This document shows positions 32,537-41,266 of a stretch of 64,000 nucleotides of DNA, piece after piece. The translations under genes and the position numbers were made by a program. The stretch spans positions 1-64,000 of the forward strand of contig NZ_JAGGJW010000020.1 in the NCBI RefSeq assembly GCF_017873175.1. The letters run 5' to 3'. The notes under the pieces were generated by a model that searched no databases, was not told the DNA's origin, and worked only from the letters and a program-made list of their open reading frames with translations. Source of the DNA: Neorhizobium petrolearium (GTDB lineage: Bacteria; Pseudomonadota; Alphaproteobacteria; Rhizobiales; Rhizobiaceae). Numbering within the stretch: the first letter of the stretch is position 1; the number at the start of each line of letters is the position of its first letter.

Positions 32537-33600
32537 TCTTTCTGTCGTTTAGGTGATGCTGGGTCGATCTTCACCTTCGCTCTGCTGATGCCAATGGCGC
32601 GGATGAAGAGCTTCATCTTGTCCGTCTGCCTTGCGAAGACATGCTCGACGGCGGAGCGCTCTTTCGAGCGGCAGCCATTGGCCCGCGACATCGCTTCCGG
32701 CATGGGTTTGCCCTTCGGCTTCCTTTGATGGATGTCCGACTTCAGGCCATTGTCCTGCAGCCATTCCTCATTGGTCTTCGAGCGATAGGCACTGTCGGCC
32801 CAGACCGTCGATGCCGTGTTGTCCTTGGCGACAACATTCCTGAGTTGGGCGCCGTCATGGCCGCTCGCACTCGTCACCGTCCATCCGCGGATGAAGCCGT
32901 GTGCCCGGTCGATGCCGGCATGGTTTTTGTAGCCGAACATCGGAATGGCAATGTCATGCTGTTTCGTCGCGGCTGATGTCGGCGTTTCCGTGGACTGCTT
33001 GGCCTTGGAATACTTCACCGTCCAGCGCGCGTCGCGGTCCTTCTGCGCGAGCTTGGCGGGCTTGTCTTTCCACTCCGGCGGGATTTCGCCAGCCTTGATC
33101 GCCGCCTCCCCGTCGTGGTTATTGTGCTGCTTGGGAGCCTGAATGATCGTCGCGTCAACGATTTGCCCACCCTTGGCCAGATAGCCGGATCGCGAGAGAT
33201 GTTTGTCGAAACGGGCGAAGAGATTGTCGATGGCGCCGGCCCGAACAAGGCTTTCGCGGAACAGCCAGATCGTCTTGGCATCCGGCACCTTCTCCGACAG
33301 GGACAGACCCAGAAACCGCATGAACGACAGCCGGTCCTGGATCACGAACTCGGCCTGGTCGTCGGAGAGGTTATAGAGCGCCTGCAGCACCAGGATCTTG
33401 AACATCAGCACCGCAGGAAATGGAGGACGCCCGCCCTTCGATCCGTCGGACCGCTTCAGCGCCTTCGCCAATGGCTTCTCGAACACAGGCCAGGGGATGA
33501 TCGCGTTGAGCTTCTCCAGCGGGTCACCCACCGCGCTCAACCGCTGATATCGCTCGTCCAAATCCCAAAAGCCAGACTGTCCCCGCATCATCCGCTCCAT
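32479..33600 (-). CDS. IS5 family transposase with a replaced C-terminus
   Basis: A 373-residue frame. It has the N-terminal DUF772-like part (VGDPLEKLNAIIPWP, GGRPPFPAVLMFKILVLQAL), QIVDATIIQAPKQ, FGYKNHAGID, VWADSAYRSK and ERSAVEHVFARQTDKMKLFI, i.e. an IS5 DDE domain. After RAIGISRAKVKI (about 32570) the sequence leaves the family and runs through the hipBA operator region to its stop, so about the last 25 normal residues and the IS end are missing. ATG 33600 has AGAGGTG upstream. The DDE residues remain but transposition is unlikely without the lost end. Confidence 0.8.
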   Translation of the reverse strand: MERMMRGQSGFWDLDERYQRLSAVGDPLEKLNAIIPWPVFEKPLAKALKRSDGSKGGRPPFPAVLMFKILVLQALYNLSDDQAEFVIQDRLSFMRFLGLSLSEKVPDAKTIWLFRESLVRAGAIDNLFARFDKHLSRSGYLAKGGQIVDATIIQAPKQHNNHDGEAAIKAGEIPPEWKDKPAKLAQKDRDARWTVKYSKAKQSTETPTSAATKQHDIAIPMFGYKNHAGIDRAHGFIRGWTVTSASGHDGAQLRNVVAKDNTASTVWADSAYRSKTNEEWLQDNGLKSDIHQRKPKGKPMPEAMSRANGCRSKERSAVEHVFARQTDKMKLFIRAIGISRAKVKIDPASPKRQKDDPQADHFLHGDPLTYHFP

Positions 33601-33760
33601 GCAAATCACCTCTGACCGATAACGAGAAGCGGTTCAGATCGCCCGGTGACAAAGACTGGAAAAGGGAATGGGTGCCGACGGGCTGGCTCGTTTTCGAGAT
33701 CAAACCTGGCAGTGACCGGATGGCCTTCCGCGTCAATGGCTTGAATCCGAAAAGCAGCCG

Positions 33761-33892
33761 ATGGAGGGCATGCCGCCGGACATTTTGGCCACCTTCGTTG
33801 CAGCCGGACCGTTGCTCGTTCAACAGCGCAAGGACCGAGAGGCGGCGGAGCGCGAGCGCCAACTTGCCGAGCGCCACGCGAGCCACCTATAA
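33761..33892 (+). pseudogene. Fragment of an unidentified gene
   Basis: A 43-codon + frame, MEGMPPDILATFVAAGPLLV followed by a charged helix rich in Arg and Glu (QQRKDREAAERERQLAE), ends at TAA 33890-33892. The coding character is good but the upstream part of the protein is missing. I do not recognise the family. It lies between the IS5 end and the amidase stop codon. Confidence 0.4.
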
Positions 33893-33910
33893 ACCGCGTA
33901 CAACACACTC

Positions 33911-35407
33911 TTAAAAGCCTAGGAACCCCTCGCAGTCGGCCAGTTTTGGAGCCGCCTTCAGCGTCTCCACATCGACAATGGGAATCCCAAAAACAGGGTC
34001 GCCCGCAAAGATCTCCTCGAGCGCGGCCGCCACCTGCAGGACGCCGGCGTCATCATGTCGGCGACCGACGATCTGCAAGCCGAAGGGCATGCCGAGCGCA
34101 TCTCGGCCGACAGGGATTGTGATTGAGGGATGGCCGGCCAATGTCGAGGCGTAGGCCATGGCCAGCCAGTGATAATAGTTTTTCGTCGGCTGACCATCTA
34201 TCTCGGTCGGATAAAGCTCGTGCCAGTCGCGTGGACTGATGGTCACGGCGGGGCTAAGCACATAGTCATGATCTTCGAAAAACCGCTGCCAGTTGCGATA
34301 GAAGCGGCCCTGTTTCACCAACGCATCGGCGATATCGAGCGGGCCGTAGCTTAGCCCCTCCTCGACATTGGCGCGGACATTCGGGCCTATCTTGTCCGGG
34401 TGTTTCTGCAGCAACGTGTGGTGCATACCGAGAAACATCACGCCGCGAAGAATGGAAAAAATGCGATCGGCATCGTTGCAATTGGGATGCGTCTCCTCGA
34501 CCCTGCCGAGTTGGTCGGACAGCCGCGCCACCACCCGGCCAAAAGCCTCGCGGATCACCCTCGACGTCGGCGCAAAGCCGAAATCCGCGGTCACGGCGAT
34601 CCGCAGGGCCGTCAGATCCGGGCGCCGGCCGTGGCCAAAGCGATCGGCCTGCCACGGCGTCTGCCCATCGATGACCACCGTATAGGGGTCGAGCCGATCG
34701 GGGCGCGCCATGACTGACAGCATCAGCGCCACATCGGCGACGCTGCGCGCCATCGGCCCACTGGTCGACAGATGCATCAGCGCCATGGCGCGCGTATCGC
34801 CAGGAACGACACCAGGCGATGGGCGAAAGCCGACGACACCGCAGAAAGCCGCGGGGTTGCGCAGGCTGCCTCCGGTATCCGAACCCGTGGCCAAAGGTGC
34901 CATGCGGGCAGCAAGAAGGGCTGCCGACCCGCCCGACGAACCGGCCGCACTTTTCGTCGTATCGTGGGGATTGGCCGTGACGCCGTAGACAGCGTTGCGG
35001 GTATTGCCGCCGGCGCTCCAGTCCGGATTGTTGGTTTTGCCGAGAGGAATGCCGCCGGCCCGGCGCATGGCAGCAACGATGGCATCGTCCTTGACAGCGA
35101 TATTGTCGCGAAAGATTTCCGAACCGAACGTGGTCGGCAGGCCCTGGACGTCGATCATGTCCTTGACCCCGAAAGGCAGGCCATGCAGCGGACCGAGAGC
35201 CTCATGGCGCATCACGCTCTGCTCGGCATGGCGTGCCTCGGTGAGGACCCGGTCGAAATCCTGCGCCACTATGGCATTGACCGCAGGATTGAGCTGTGTG
35301 ACGCGCTCGATACAGGCCTCGGCCAGTTCGACCGGCGAAAGTCGGCGCTGCCCGATCAGCCGGCGTGCATCCATCGCATCGAGATCGGCAGGATGTATCT
35401 TGCTCAT
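33911..35407 (-). CDS. Amidase (amidase signature family)
   Basis: A 498-residue cytoplasmic enzyme with the Ser-cisSer-Lys triad region: LPFGVKDMID (Lys), then GSSGGSAALLAARM and GSDTGGSLRNPAAFCG (the two serines), as in bacterial amidases and AtzF/GatA relatives. It hydrolyses carboxamides to acid and ammonia. It is the last gene of the minus-strand operon that starts at the binding protein (42784), so it probably acts on the imported compound or on a product of the M20 peptidase. Confidence 0.9.
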   Translation of the reverse strand: MSKIHPADLDAMDARRLIGQRRLSPVELAEACIERVTQLNPAVNAIVAQDFDRVLTEARHAEQSVMRHEALGPLHGLPFGVKDMIDVQGLPTTFGSEIFRDNIAVKDDAIVAAMRRAGGIPLGKTNNPDWSAGGNTRNAVYGVTANPHDTTKSAAGSSGGSAALLAARMAPLATGSDTGGSLRNPAAFCGVVGFRPSPGVVPGDTRAMALMHLSTSGPMARSVADVALMLSVMARPDRLDPYTVVIDGQTPWQADRFGHGRRPDLTALRIAVTADFGFAPTSRVIREAFGRVVARLSDQLGRVEETHPNCNDADRIFSILRGVMFLGMHHTLLQKHPDKIGPNVRANVEEGLSYGPLDIADALVKQGRFYRNWQRFFEDHDYVLSPAVTISPRDWHELYPTEIDGQPTKNYYHWLAMAYASTLAGHPSITIPVGRDALGMPFGLQIVGRRHDDAGVLQVAAALEEIFAGDPVFGIPIVDVETLKAAPKLADCEGFLGF

Positions 35408-35420
35408 GGCGATACCTTTT

Positions 35421-36229
35421 TCACATCGAGAGAGCGCCGAGCCCCATGATCAGCATATTGAGGGCCATCAGCGAGATGAACAAAGCGAAAATCCGCTTAA
35501 GCACGGCAGCCGGCAGGTCATGCGCCAGCCGGACCCCGAGCGACACCGTGGTCATCGAGATGGCGACGATGACGACCAGAGCCGGCAGGTTGACGAAGCC
35601 GTTCGTGTAGGGTGGGAGACCGGGAAGCCCCCAGCAGGCAAGCAGAAATCCGACAAATGATGACACCGAGATCAGCAGCCCGACGCCCGAGGGCGGGGCC
35701 ACTGCCTCCTGCTCGGCACGCCATAGAGCATCATCGCCGGCACGCCGAACGAACCGCCGCCGATGCCCATCATCGCCGATAATCAGAGCATAGACGCTGG
35801 CCAGCGCCCGGCCAGGCATCGTGTTCGACAGTTTCCAATGGGGCCGGCTGATCAGTGTGTAGAGCCCAAGCAGCAAGCCGATCACCCCAAAGATAACCGA
35901 AAGATTGGCCGGGCGCAGCGAAGCGGCACCGACCACTCCTGCCAGCGCGCCGAGAGAAATGGCTGGCCCCGGCGCTTCAGCACGGACCAGTCGACCGCCC
36001 CGCGCCGAGGACGCATCAGAACCGAGCGTGCCGAATTGAAGATGATGGCGCCGCCGGACGTGGCTGCGCAGACCTGCATCAGGCGGTCGCTCTCATAGCC
36101 GAGGAACTCGAAGACATAATAGGGCGCCGGCACCAGGACGACACCGCCGCCGATCCCGAGCAGGCCAGCGATCAGGCCGGACACGACATCAGTGGCGGCC
36201 AGGAAGTCGAAAAGCACAACGAAATCCAT
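35421..36229 (-). pseudogene. Frameshifted TauE/SafE family membrane exporter
   Basis: Two frames together give a TauE/SafE-type protein. The upstream piece (35882-36229) has VVSGLIAGLLGIGGGVVLVP then GYESDRLMQVCAATSGGAI; the downstream piece (35421-35936) has VIGLLLGLYTLI, GVGLLISVSSFVGFLLACWG and membrane segments to the end. The second conserved glycine loop is out of frame: the DNA could encode MMGIGGGSFGVPAMMLYGVP, but the open frame reads DDGHRRRFVRRAGDD. At least three frameshifts are needed, so the gene is dead unless these are sequencing errors. TauE proteins export sulfite or sulfonates. Confidence 0.75.
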
Positions 36230-36232
36230 CGA

Positions 36233-37615
36233 TCAGGCAATCTGCTTCAGGCTTTTGGCATTCTCGGCGATATCGAGGAACAGTGCCGTCATCACCTGCA
36301 TGCCTTCACGGGCAATCGGCACCAGTGCATGCTCGTTGGGGCCGTGCTGGCCGCATTCGGCATGGGAGTGCGGAATCCAGATCGTCGGCAGACCAAGGAT
36401 GTCGGTAAAGGCATCGTTGGGCAGTGAGCCGGCCAGATTGGGCAGCACATGCGGCCGCTTTCCCGCTGAGCGCGCCAGCGAGTTCTCGACAAAACGCACC
36501 CAGGGATGATCCGGCGAAGAGCGGGTGGCCCGGAATGCTTCGCCGCGCGCCGGACGAATCTCGACCATGGGAAAACCATGGATGTCGAGATGGCGGCGTA
36601 ATGCGGGGATGATGTTATCCATGTCGGTGCCGACCACGAAGCGCAGTTGGCAAGTAGCCCGCGCCGAGCCGGAAATAGCATTCTGCGGCGCATCGATATT
36701 GCCGGACGACATGGCGAGTACGGCAAAGGAATTCCAGCCAAAGACGCGCTCGCTCGGCGTCAGGTCGCTCTCGCCCCATTCGGCGTCGTGACGGCGCGGC
36801 GGCAGATCGCGCAGGGTGGCGCGGATATCGGGCGTCAGGCTGGTCGGGCGCCATTCGGGGACAAGGATCTGGCCACGCGCATCGGTGATCGTCGAGATTG
36901 CCTGGGCCAGGATGATGGCGGGATCGGCCAGCAGTCCGCCGAAATTGCCGGAATGGTGGTCTCCGTCCCGCAGATTGACCATCAGGTTGATCGACATGCC
37001 GCCGCGCGACCCCATGAACATGGTCGGCGTGTCGACTGCCAGACGCGGGCCGTCCGAGGCGATCAGCACATCGGCCGCCAGCAGTTCCTGGTTTGCCGTG
37101 AAGAATTCGCGCAGCCCGAAGGAGCCGGTCTCCTCGGCCATTTCGAGAATGATCCTGGCATTGAAACCGAGCCGGCCATTTTCGCGGATCAGCAGTTCGA
37201 GCGCCTTGATGTTGATGAGATGCTGGATCTTGTTGTCGGCCGTGCCCCGGCCATAGAGCTTGTCGCCCTCCCGGATCAGCGTGAAGGGTTCAAGGCCTTC
37301 CCGCCAGCGATGGGCCTCTCCATTGCAGACATCGCCATGGCCATAGACCAGAACCGTCGGCAGGCTCTCGTCTTCGATGCGGCTGGCGATCAGCATGGGC
37401 GCGCCGCCCTCGCGAGGATTGTCGAAAATCTCGACTGCAAAGCCCATGGCCGAGAGCAGAGGCTGCATATCCTCCTGCAGATAGGCGTAGAGGTCCTCCC
37501 GCCGTCCTTCCGACTGGCTGACGGAGCGTCGCGCCACGAGAGTGGCCAGATCTGCGACCAGCCCTCCACCGTCAACATAATGGGTGGCGGCGTCGATCAA
37601 TTGTGTTCTGTCCAT
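36233..37615 (-). CDS. M20 family peptidase (dipeptidase-like)
   Basis: A 460-residue metallopeptidase: LVYGHGDV (first metal His and Asp), LYGRGTADNK (bridging Asp), MAEETGSFG (catalytic Glu and metal Glu) and a late PHSHAECGQHGPNE (metal His). The DUG2/ArgE-like layout fits dipeptide or N-acyl amino acid hydrolysis. ATG 37615 is preferred to GTG 37624. It starts 9 bases after the ATPase stop and precedes the broken TauE gene, within the importer operon. Confidence 0.9.
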   Translation of the reverse strand: MDRTQLIDAATHYVDGGGLVADLATLVARRSVSQSEGRREDLYAYLQEDMQPLLSAMGFAVEIFDNPREGGAPMLIASRIEDESLPTVLVYGHGDVCNGEAHRWREGLEPFTLIREGDKLYGRGTADNKIQHLINIKALELLIRENGRLGFNARIILEMAEETGSFGLREFFTANQELLAADVLIASDGPRLAVDTPTMFMGSRGGMSINLMVNLRDGDHHSGNFGGLLADPAIILAQAISTITDARGQILVPEWRPTSLTPDIRATLRDLPPRRHDAEWGESDLTPSERVFGWNSFAVLAMSSGNIDAPQNAISGSARATCQLRFVVGTDMDNIIPALRRHLDIHGFPMVEIRPARGEAFRATRSSPDHPWVRFVENSLARSAGKRPHVLPNLAGSLPNDAFTDILGLPTIWIPHSHAECGQHGPNEHALVPIAREGMQVMTALFLDIAENAKSLKQIA

Positions 37616-37624
37616 GGAATGCAC

Positions 37625-39280
37625 TTACCTCGCTGCGTCGGCAGGGCCAGGCGCTGCCATGTCTGGCGCTTCCCAGCCGCGGCCAGGCATGGCGGCGAGC
37701 AGTTGGCGCGTATAGGAATGTTGCGGATTGCCGAAAACGTCGTCGACCGTGCCATATTCCACCACCTCACCTTTCGACATGACGAGGATATGGTCGGAAA
37801 TCTCGGCTGCCACACGGAGATCGTGGGTGATGAAGATGACCGTCAGGCCAACGGCCTTGCGAATGTCGTCGAGCAGCTTCAGCACGTCCTTCTGTACGGA
37901 TACGTCGAGCGCCGACACGGCCTCGTCGGCGATCAGGATTTTCGGCTCGACCATCAGGGCACGGGCAATCGAGATGCGCTGGCGCTGGCCGCCGGAAAAT
38001 TGTGCCGGATAGCGATCGAGTGCATCTTCCTCCAGCCGGACGATCTTCAGAAGCGCTCGGGCCTTTTCCATGGCTTGGCTGCGCGGCACGCCGAAGTTGA
38101 CCGCCCCCTCGATCAGCAGGTCGCCAATCTTGCGTCGCGGATTGAGCGCCCCATAGGGATCCTGGAAGACGATCTGGATATGTTTCCTGAAGTCACGGCG
38201 CCCGGCAGCGGTGGTCGTTTCCAGCCTCGAACTGCCGATCCAGACGGACCCTTCGTCAGGCTCCACAAGTCCCATCAGGCAACGCACCAGCGTCGTCTTG
38301 CCGGAGCCGGATTCCCCGACGATGCCTAACGTCTGGCCTTCCAGAACGGTAAAGTCCGTCGGCTTGACGGCATGCACCTTGCGGGCCGGCTTGAACATCG
38401 TTCTGGCGGTCGAATAAGTCTTTTCAATGCCGGCGACCCTAAGCGCGATCGGTGTAGACATATCAGGATTGCCCTTGACGCCATGGCGCTTGGGAACCGC
38501 ATCGATCAGCATGCGCGTATAAGGATGGCTCGGGTTGTTGAGCACCTGCTCGGCGGTCCCCTGTTCGACGACCAGGCCCTTCTGCATGACCAGGACGCGG
38601 TCGGCGAGTTCGGCCACCACGTCGAAATCATGGGTGACGAACAGGATGCCCGCCTTGCGGCTTTCCTTCAGCGCCTTGAACATGTCGAGGATCTGCGCCT
38701 GCGTTGTCACGTCGAGCGCGGTGGTCGGCTCGTCGGCGATCAGCAAGCGCGGCTCCATGGCGAGCGCAATGGCAATGACGATGCGCTGGCGTTGACCGCC
38801 CGACAATTGATGCGGATAGGCATGATAGAGGCGCTCGGGGTCGGGAAGACGCACCTCCTTAAGAAGAGCCAATGTCCGAGCCCGGCGCTCGGCCTTGGAC
38901 ATTTGCGCATGCGCCTCAAAGACTTCCTCGATCTGGTTGCCGACGGTATAGCACGGGTTGAGCGCGCTCATCGGCTCCTGGAAGATCATGCCCATGCGGC
39001 TGCCGCGCAGGTCGGCATGCTCGGCTTCGGAAAGCTTCAGCACATCCCGGCCTTCAAAGAGGATTTCGCCTGCCGACGGCTTCAGGATCTTCGGCAGGAG
39101 GCCCATGGCGGCAAAGGACGTGATCGACTTTCCGGAACCGGATTCCCCGACGATACAGAGGATTTCCTTCTCGTGAATGTCGAGCGACAGGTTACTGACG
39201 GCATGCGGGCGATCGCCACCCTTGGGCAGGTCTATGGTCAGGTTGCGGATCGACAGGACGGGTGTGGCGGTGTGGGTCAT
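37625..39280 (-). CDS. ABC transporter ATPase, DppD-DppF fusion
   Basis: A 551-residue protein with two ATPase domains. Domain one has [20 protein letters not shown] and [12 protein letters not shown]; domain two has [20 protein letters not shown] and [12 protein letters not shown], and each carries its oligopeptide-type tail ([24 protein letters not shown]). Its start touches the stop of the DppC-like gene. It drives the importer formed with the two upstream permeases. Confidence 0.93.
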   Translation of the reverse strand: MTHTATPVLSIRNLTIDLPKGGDRPHAVSNLSLDIHEKEILCIVGESGSGKSITSFAAMGLLPKILKPSAGEILFEGRDVLKLSEAEHADLRGSRMGMIFQEPMSALNPCYTVGNQIEEVFEAHAQMSKAERRARTLALLKEVRLPDPERLYHAYPHQLSGGQRQRIVIAIALAMEPRLLIADEPTTALDVTTQAQILDMFKALKESRKAGILFVTHDFDVVAELADRVLVMQKGLVVEQGTAEQVLNNPSHPYTRMLIDAVPKRHGVKGNPDMSTPIALRVAGIEKTYSTARTMFKPARKVHAVKPTDFTVLEGQTLGIVGESGSGKTTLVRCLMGLVEPDEGSVWIGSSRLETTTAAGRRDFRKHIQIVFQDPYGALNPRRKIGDLLIEGAVNFGVPRSQAMEKARALLKIVRLEEDALDRYPAQFSGGQRQRISIARALMVEPKILIADEAVSALDVSVQKDVLKLLDDIRKAVGLTVIFITHDLRVAAEISDHILVMSKGEVVEYGTVDDVFGNPQHSYTRQLLAAMPGRGWEAPDMAAPGPADAAR

Positions 39281-40182
39281 CAGTTCCTGCCCTCCGGCGC
39301 GGTCACGTCGCGAATGCCGTCGCCCAGCATGTTGATGGAAAAGACCAGGATGAACAGAGCGATACCGGGAATGGTGATGAGCCAGCTTTCGAACAGCAGC
39401 ATTTCTTTGCCTTCGGAGATCATCAGGCCCCAGGACGGTGTTGGCGGCTGCACGCCAAGCCCGAGGAAGGACAGTGCCGCCTCCAGGATGATGGCGTGGG
39501 CCATTTCGAGCGTGACGATGACGATCAACTGGTTCATCACATTCGGCAGCACATCTTTGAAGAGGATACGCGGCAGGCTGGCGCCCAGAACTTCGGCCGC
39601 GGCGATATAGTCCATCTGTCGCACCTGCATCGTGGCGCTGCGCAGCACCACCGCAAAGCGGTCCCAGAGCAGCAGTCCGAGCACCGACACGACTACGGTC
39701 AGCGAGCCGCCGAACAGCGCCACTACGGCCAGCGCCACCAGCGTCGCCGGCAAAGCCAGCCGTACCGAAACGATGAACATCACCACCGCATCGACCTTGC
39801 CGCCGAAATAGCCACCAAGAACACCGAGCGTCGTGCCGATCACCGCGGAGATCAAGGCCGCGGTAAAGCCGATCAGCAGAGAGACGCGAGCCCCATAGAT
39901 CAGCCGCGACAGGTAATCCCGGCCCAGCGCATCGGTGCCGAGCAGATGTTTCCAGTCGCCGCCCAGAAAGACCGGTGGGGCAAGCCGCGCCAGGAGGTCC
40001 TGCTTGTAGGGATCATAAGGGGCGATCAGCGGCGCGAAAAGCGCCGTAAGGCCAACAAACAGCAGGATCAGGAAGCCGACCATGAAACCGCGATGCCTCA
40101 GGGCCTTGCGAGCCAGGACGCGGGATGGCGCTGGCGATGCTGCGGGAAGCCCGGGGCTGATGGTTAGGGACGTGTTGCTCAT
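39280..40182 (-). CDS. ABC transporter permease, DppC-like
   Basis: A 300-residue membrane protein with an N-terminal tail, one membrane segment, the LLGTDALGRDYLSRLIYGAR motif, the EAA loop (DYIAAAEVLGASLPRILFKD) and LSFLGLGVQPPTPSWGLMIS. Its stop and the following ATPase start share one base, and it lies one base after the DppB-like gene. It is part of the second importer. Confidence 0.92.
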   Translation of the reverse strand: MSNTSLTISPGLPAASPAPSRVLARKALRHRGFMVGFLILLFVGLTALFAPLIAPYDPYKQDLLARLAPPVFLGGDWKHLLGTDALGRDYLSRLIYGARVSLLIGFTAALISAVIGTTLGVLGGYFGGKVDAVVMFIVSVRLALPATLVALAVVALFGGSLTVVVSVLGLLLWDRFAVVLRSATMQVRQMDYIAAAEVLGASLPRILFKDVLPNVMNQLIVIVTLEMAHAIILEAALSFLGLGVQPPTPSWGLMISEGKEMLLFESWLITIPGIALFILVFSINMLGDGIRDVTAPEGRN

Positions 40183-40183
40183 G

Positions 40184-41101
40184 TCAGACAGTCCTCAAGC
40201 GGGGATCGAGCCATGCGTTCAAGACATCGGCCAGGAAGGTGAAGGCGATGTAGAACATCGCGAAGATCAGGATGAGGGCTTGCATGGTCGGCAGATCATT
40301 GCGGGAAATTGATTCCCAGGCGAGGTAACCCGCTCCATGCAGCGCGAAGATGGTTTCCACCACAACCGACCCGCCGAACATGAAACCGAGCTGCACCGCC
40401 GCCAGGCTGACGACCGGGATGATGGCATTGCGAAGGGCATGCTTGAACAGAACCCGACGTGGCTTGATGCCCTTGGCTCTTGCCGTGCGGATGTAGTCGG
40501 CGGACAGCACTTCCAGCATGCCCGCCCGCGTCAACCGCATGATGGCCGGCGTCGCGTAATAGCCGAGCACGATCATCGGCAGGACATAGCCGGTCCATTG
40601 TCGCGTCCCCGAGGCAGGCACCCAGCCGAGATTGACCGAGAAGACAACGATCAGGATAAGGCCGAACCAGAAGCTCGGGATCGCCTGCCCGACGACGGCA
40701 ATGCCGAGCGCCAGCCTGTCGATCAGCGTATTGGGAAAGGCGGCGGCCAGAACCCCCATGGGAATGGCGAGCAGCAGGGCGAAGCTCATGCCGAGAAAAC
40801 CGATGGTCATGGTGACCGGCAGTCGTTCGGCGATCATGCCCGAGACCGGCGCCTTGAAATAATAGCTCATGCCGAAATCGCCGGAGAGCGCGCGCATCAG
40901 CCAGTCGACATACTGAACGAGCAACGGCCGGTCGAAACCGTATTGGCTCCGAATCGCCGCGATCACCTCTCCTGAAGCCCCCTCGCCGGCGATGGCGATC
41001 GCCGGATCGCCGGCCATGAACAGAAGAATGAAACTGATGAAGGACACCGTCAGCGCGACCAGCGCCGCCATGCCGATCTTGGTCAGGACAAATTTCAACA
41101 T
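40184..41101 (-). CDS. ABC transporter permease, DppB-like
   Basis: A 305-residue membrane protein with LLFMAGDPAIAIAGEGASGE in place of the usual PGDPA loop, FDRPLLVQYVDWLMRALSGD, and the EAA loop (DYIRTARAKGIKPRRVLFKH) before PVVSLAAVQLGFMFGGSVVV. It ends LNAWLDPRLRTV. It is separated from the binding-protein gene by about 165 bases that contain a strong hairpin, a common way to make more binding protein than permease. Confidence 0.92.
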   Translation of the reverse strand: MLKFVLTKIGMAALVALTVSFISFILLFMAGDPAIAIAGEGASGEVIAAIRSQYGFDRPLLVQYVDWLMRALSGDFGMSYYFKAPVSGMIAERLPVTMTIGFLGMSFALLLAIPMGVLAAAFPNTLIDRLALGIAVVGQAIPSFWFGLILIVVFSVNLGWVPASGTRQWTGYVLPMIVLGYYATPAIMRLTRAGMLEVLSADYIRTARAKGIKPRRVLFKHALRNAIIPVVSLAAVQLGFMFGGSVVVETIFALHGAGYLAWESISRNDLPTMQALILIFAMFYIAFTFLADVLNAWLDPRLRTV

Positions 41102-41224
41102 CTGCGATCCTTAAGCAGGCGGTGTCGCGGGCAGTGGCGACACCCGGCTCACGCCTGCCGCGCGAAAGCGTGCTGCGTTTCGCGATCACGACAGGCCTTG
41201 AAAACAAGAAGCCCAAACCCTGGC

Positions 41225-41249
41225 CGGGCCACCGGCAACCGGTGGCCCG
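41225..41249 (-). promoter_or_regulatory. Intercistronic stem-loop between binding-protein and permease genes
   Basis: CGGGCCACCGG-CAA-CCGGTGGCCCG (read on the + strand) is a perfect 11-bp stem with a 3-base loop, 18 bases after the binding-protein stop on the minus strand. No T-tract follows, so it more probably stabilises or processes the mRNA, or acts as a partial attenuator, than ends transcription fully. It would raise expression of the binding protein over the permeases. Confidence 0.7.
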
Positions 41250-41266
41250 ACCAGCGCACTCGGATG

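Noticed and set aside
36647-38329. 560-residue + strand frame opposite the M20 peptidase and ATPase
   Set aside because: It is the mirror of two certain genes and contains only shadow composition (many His, Gln and Arg); no domain was seen.
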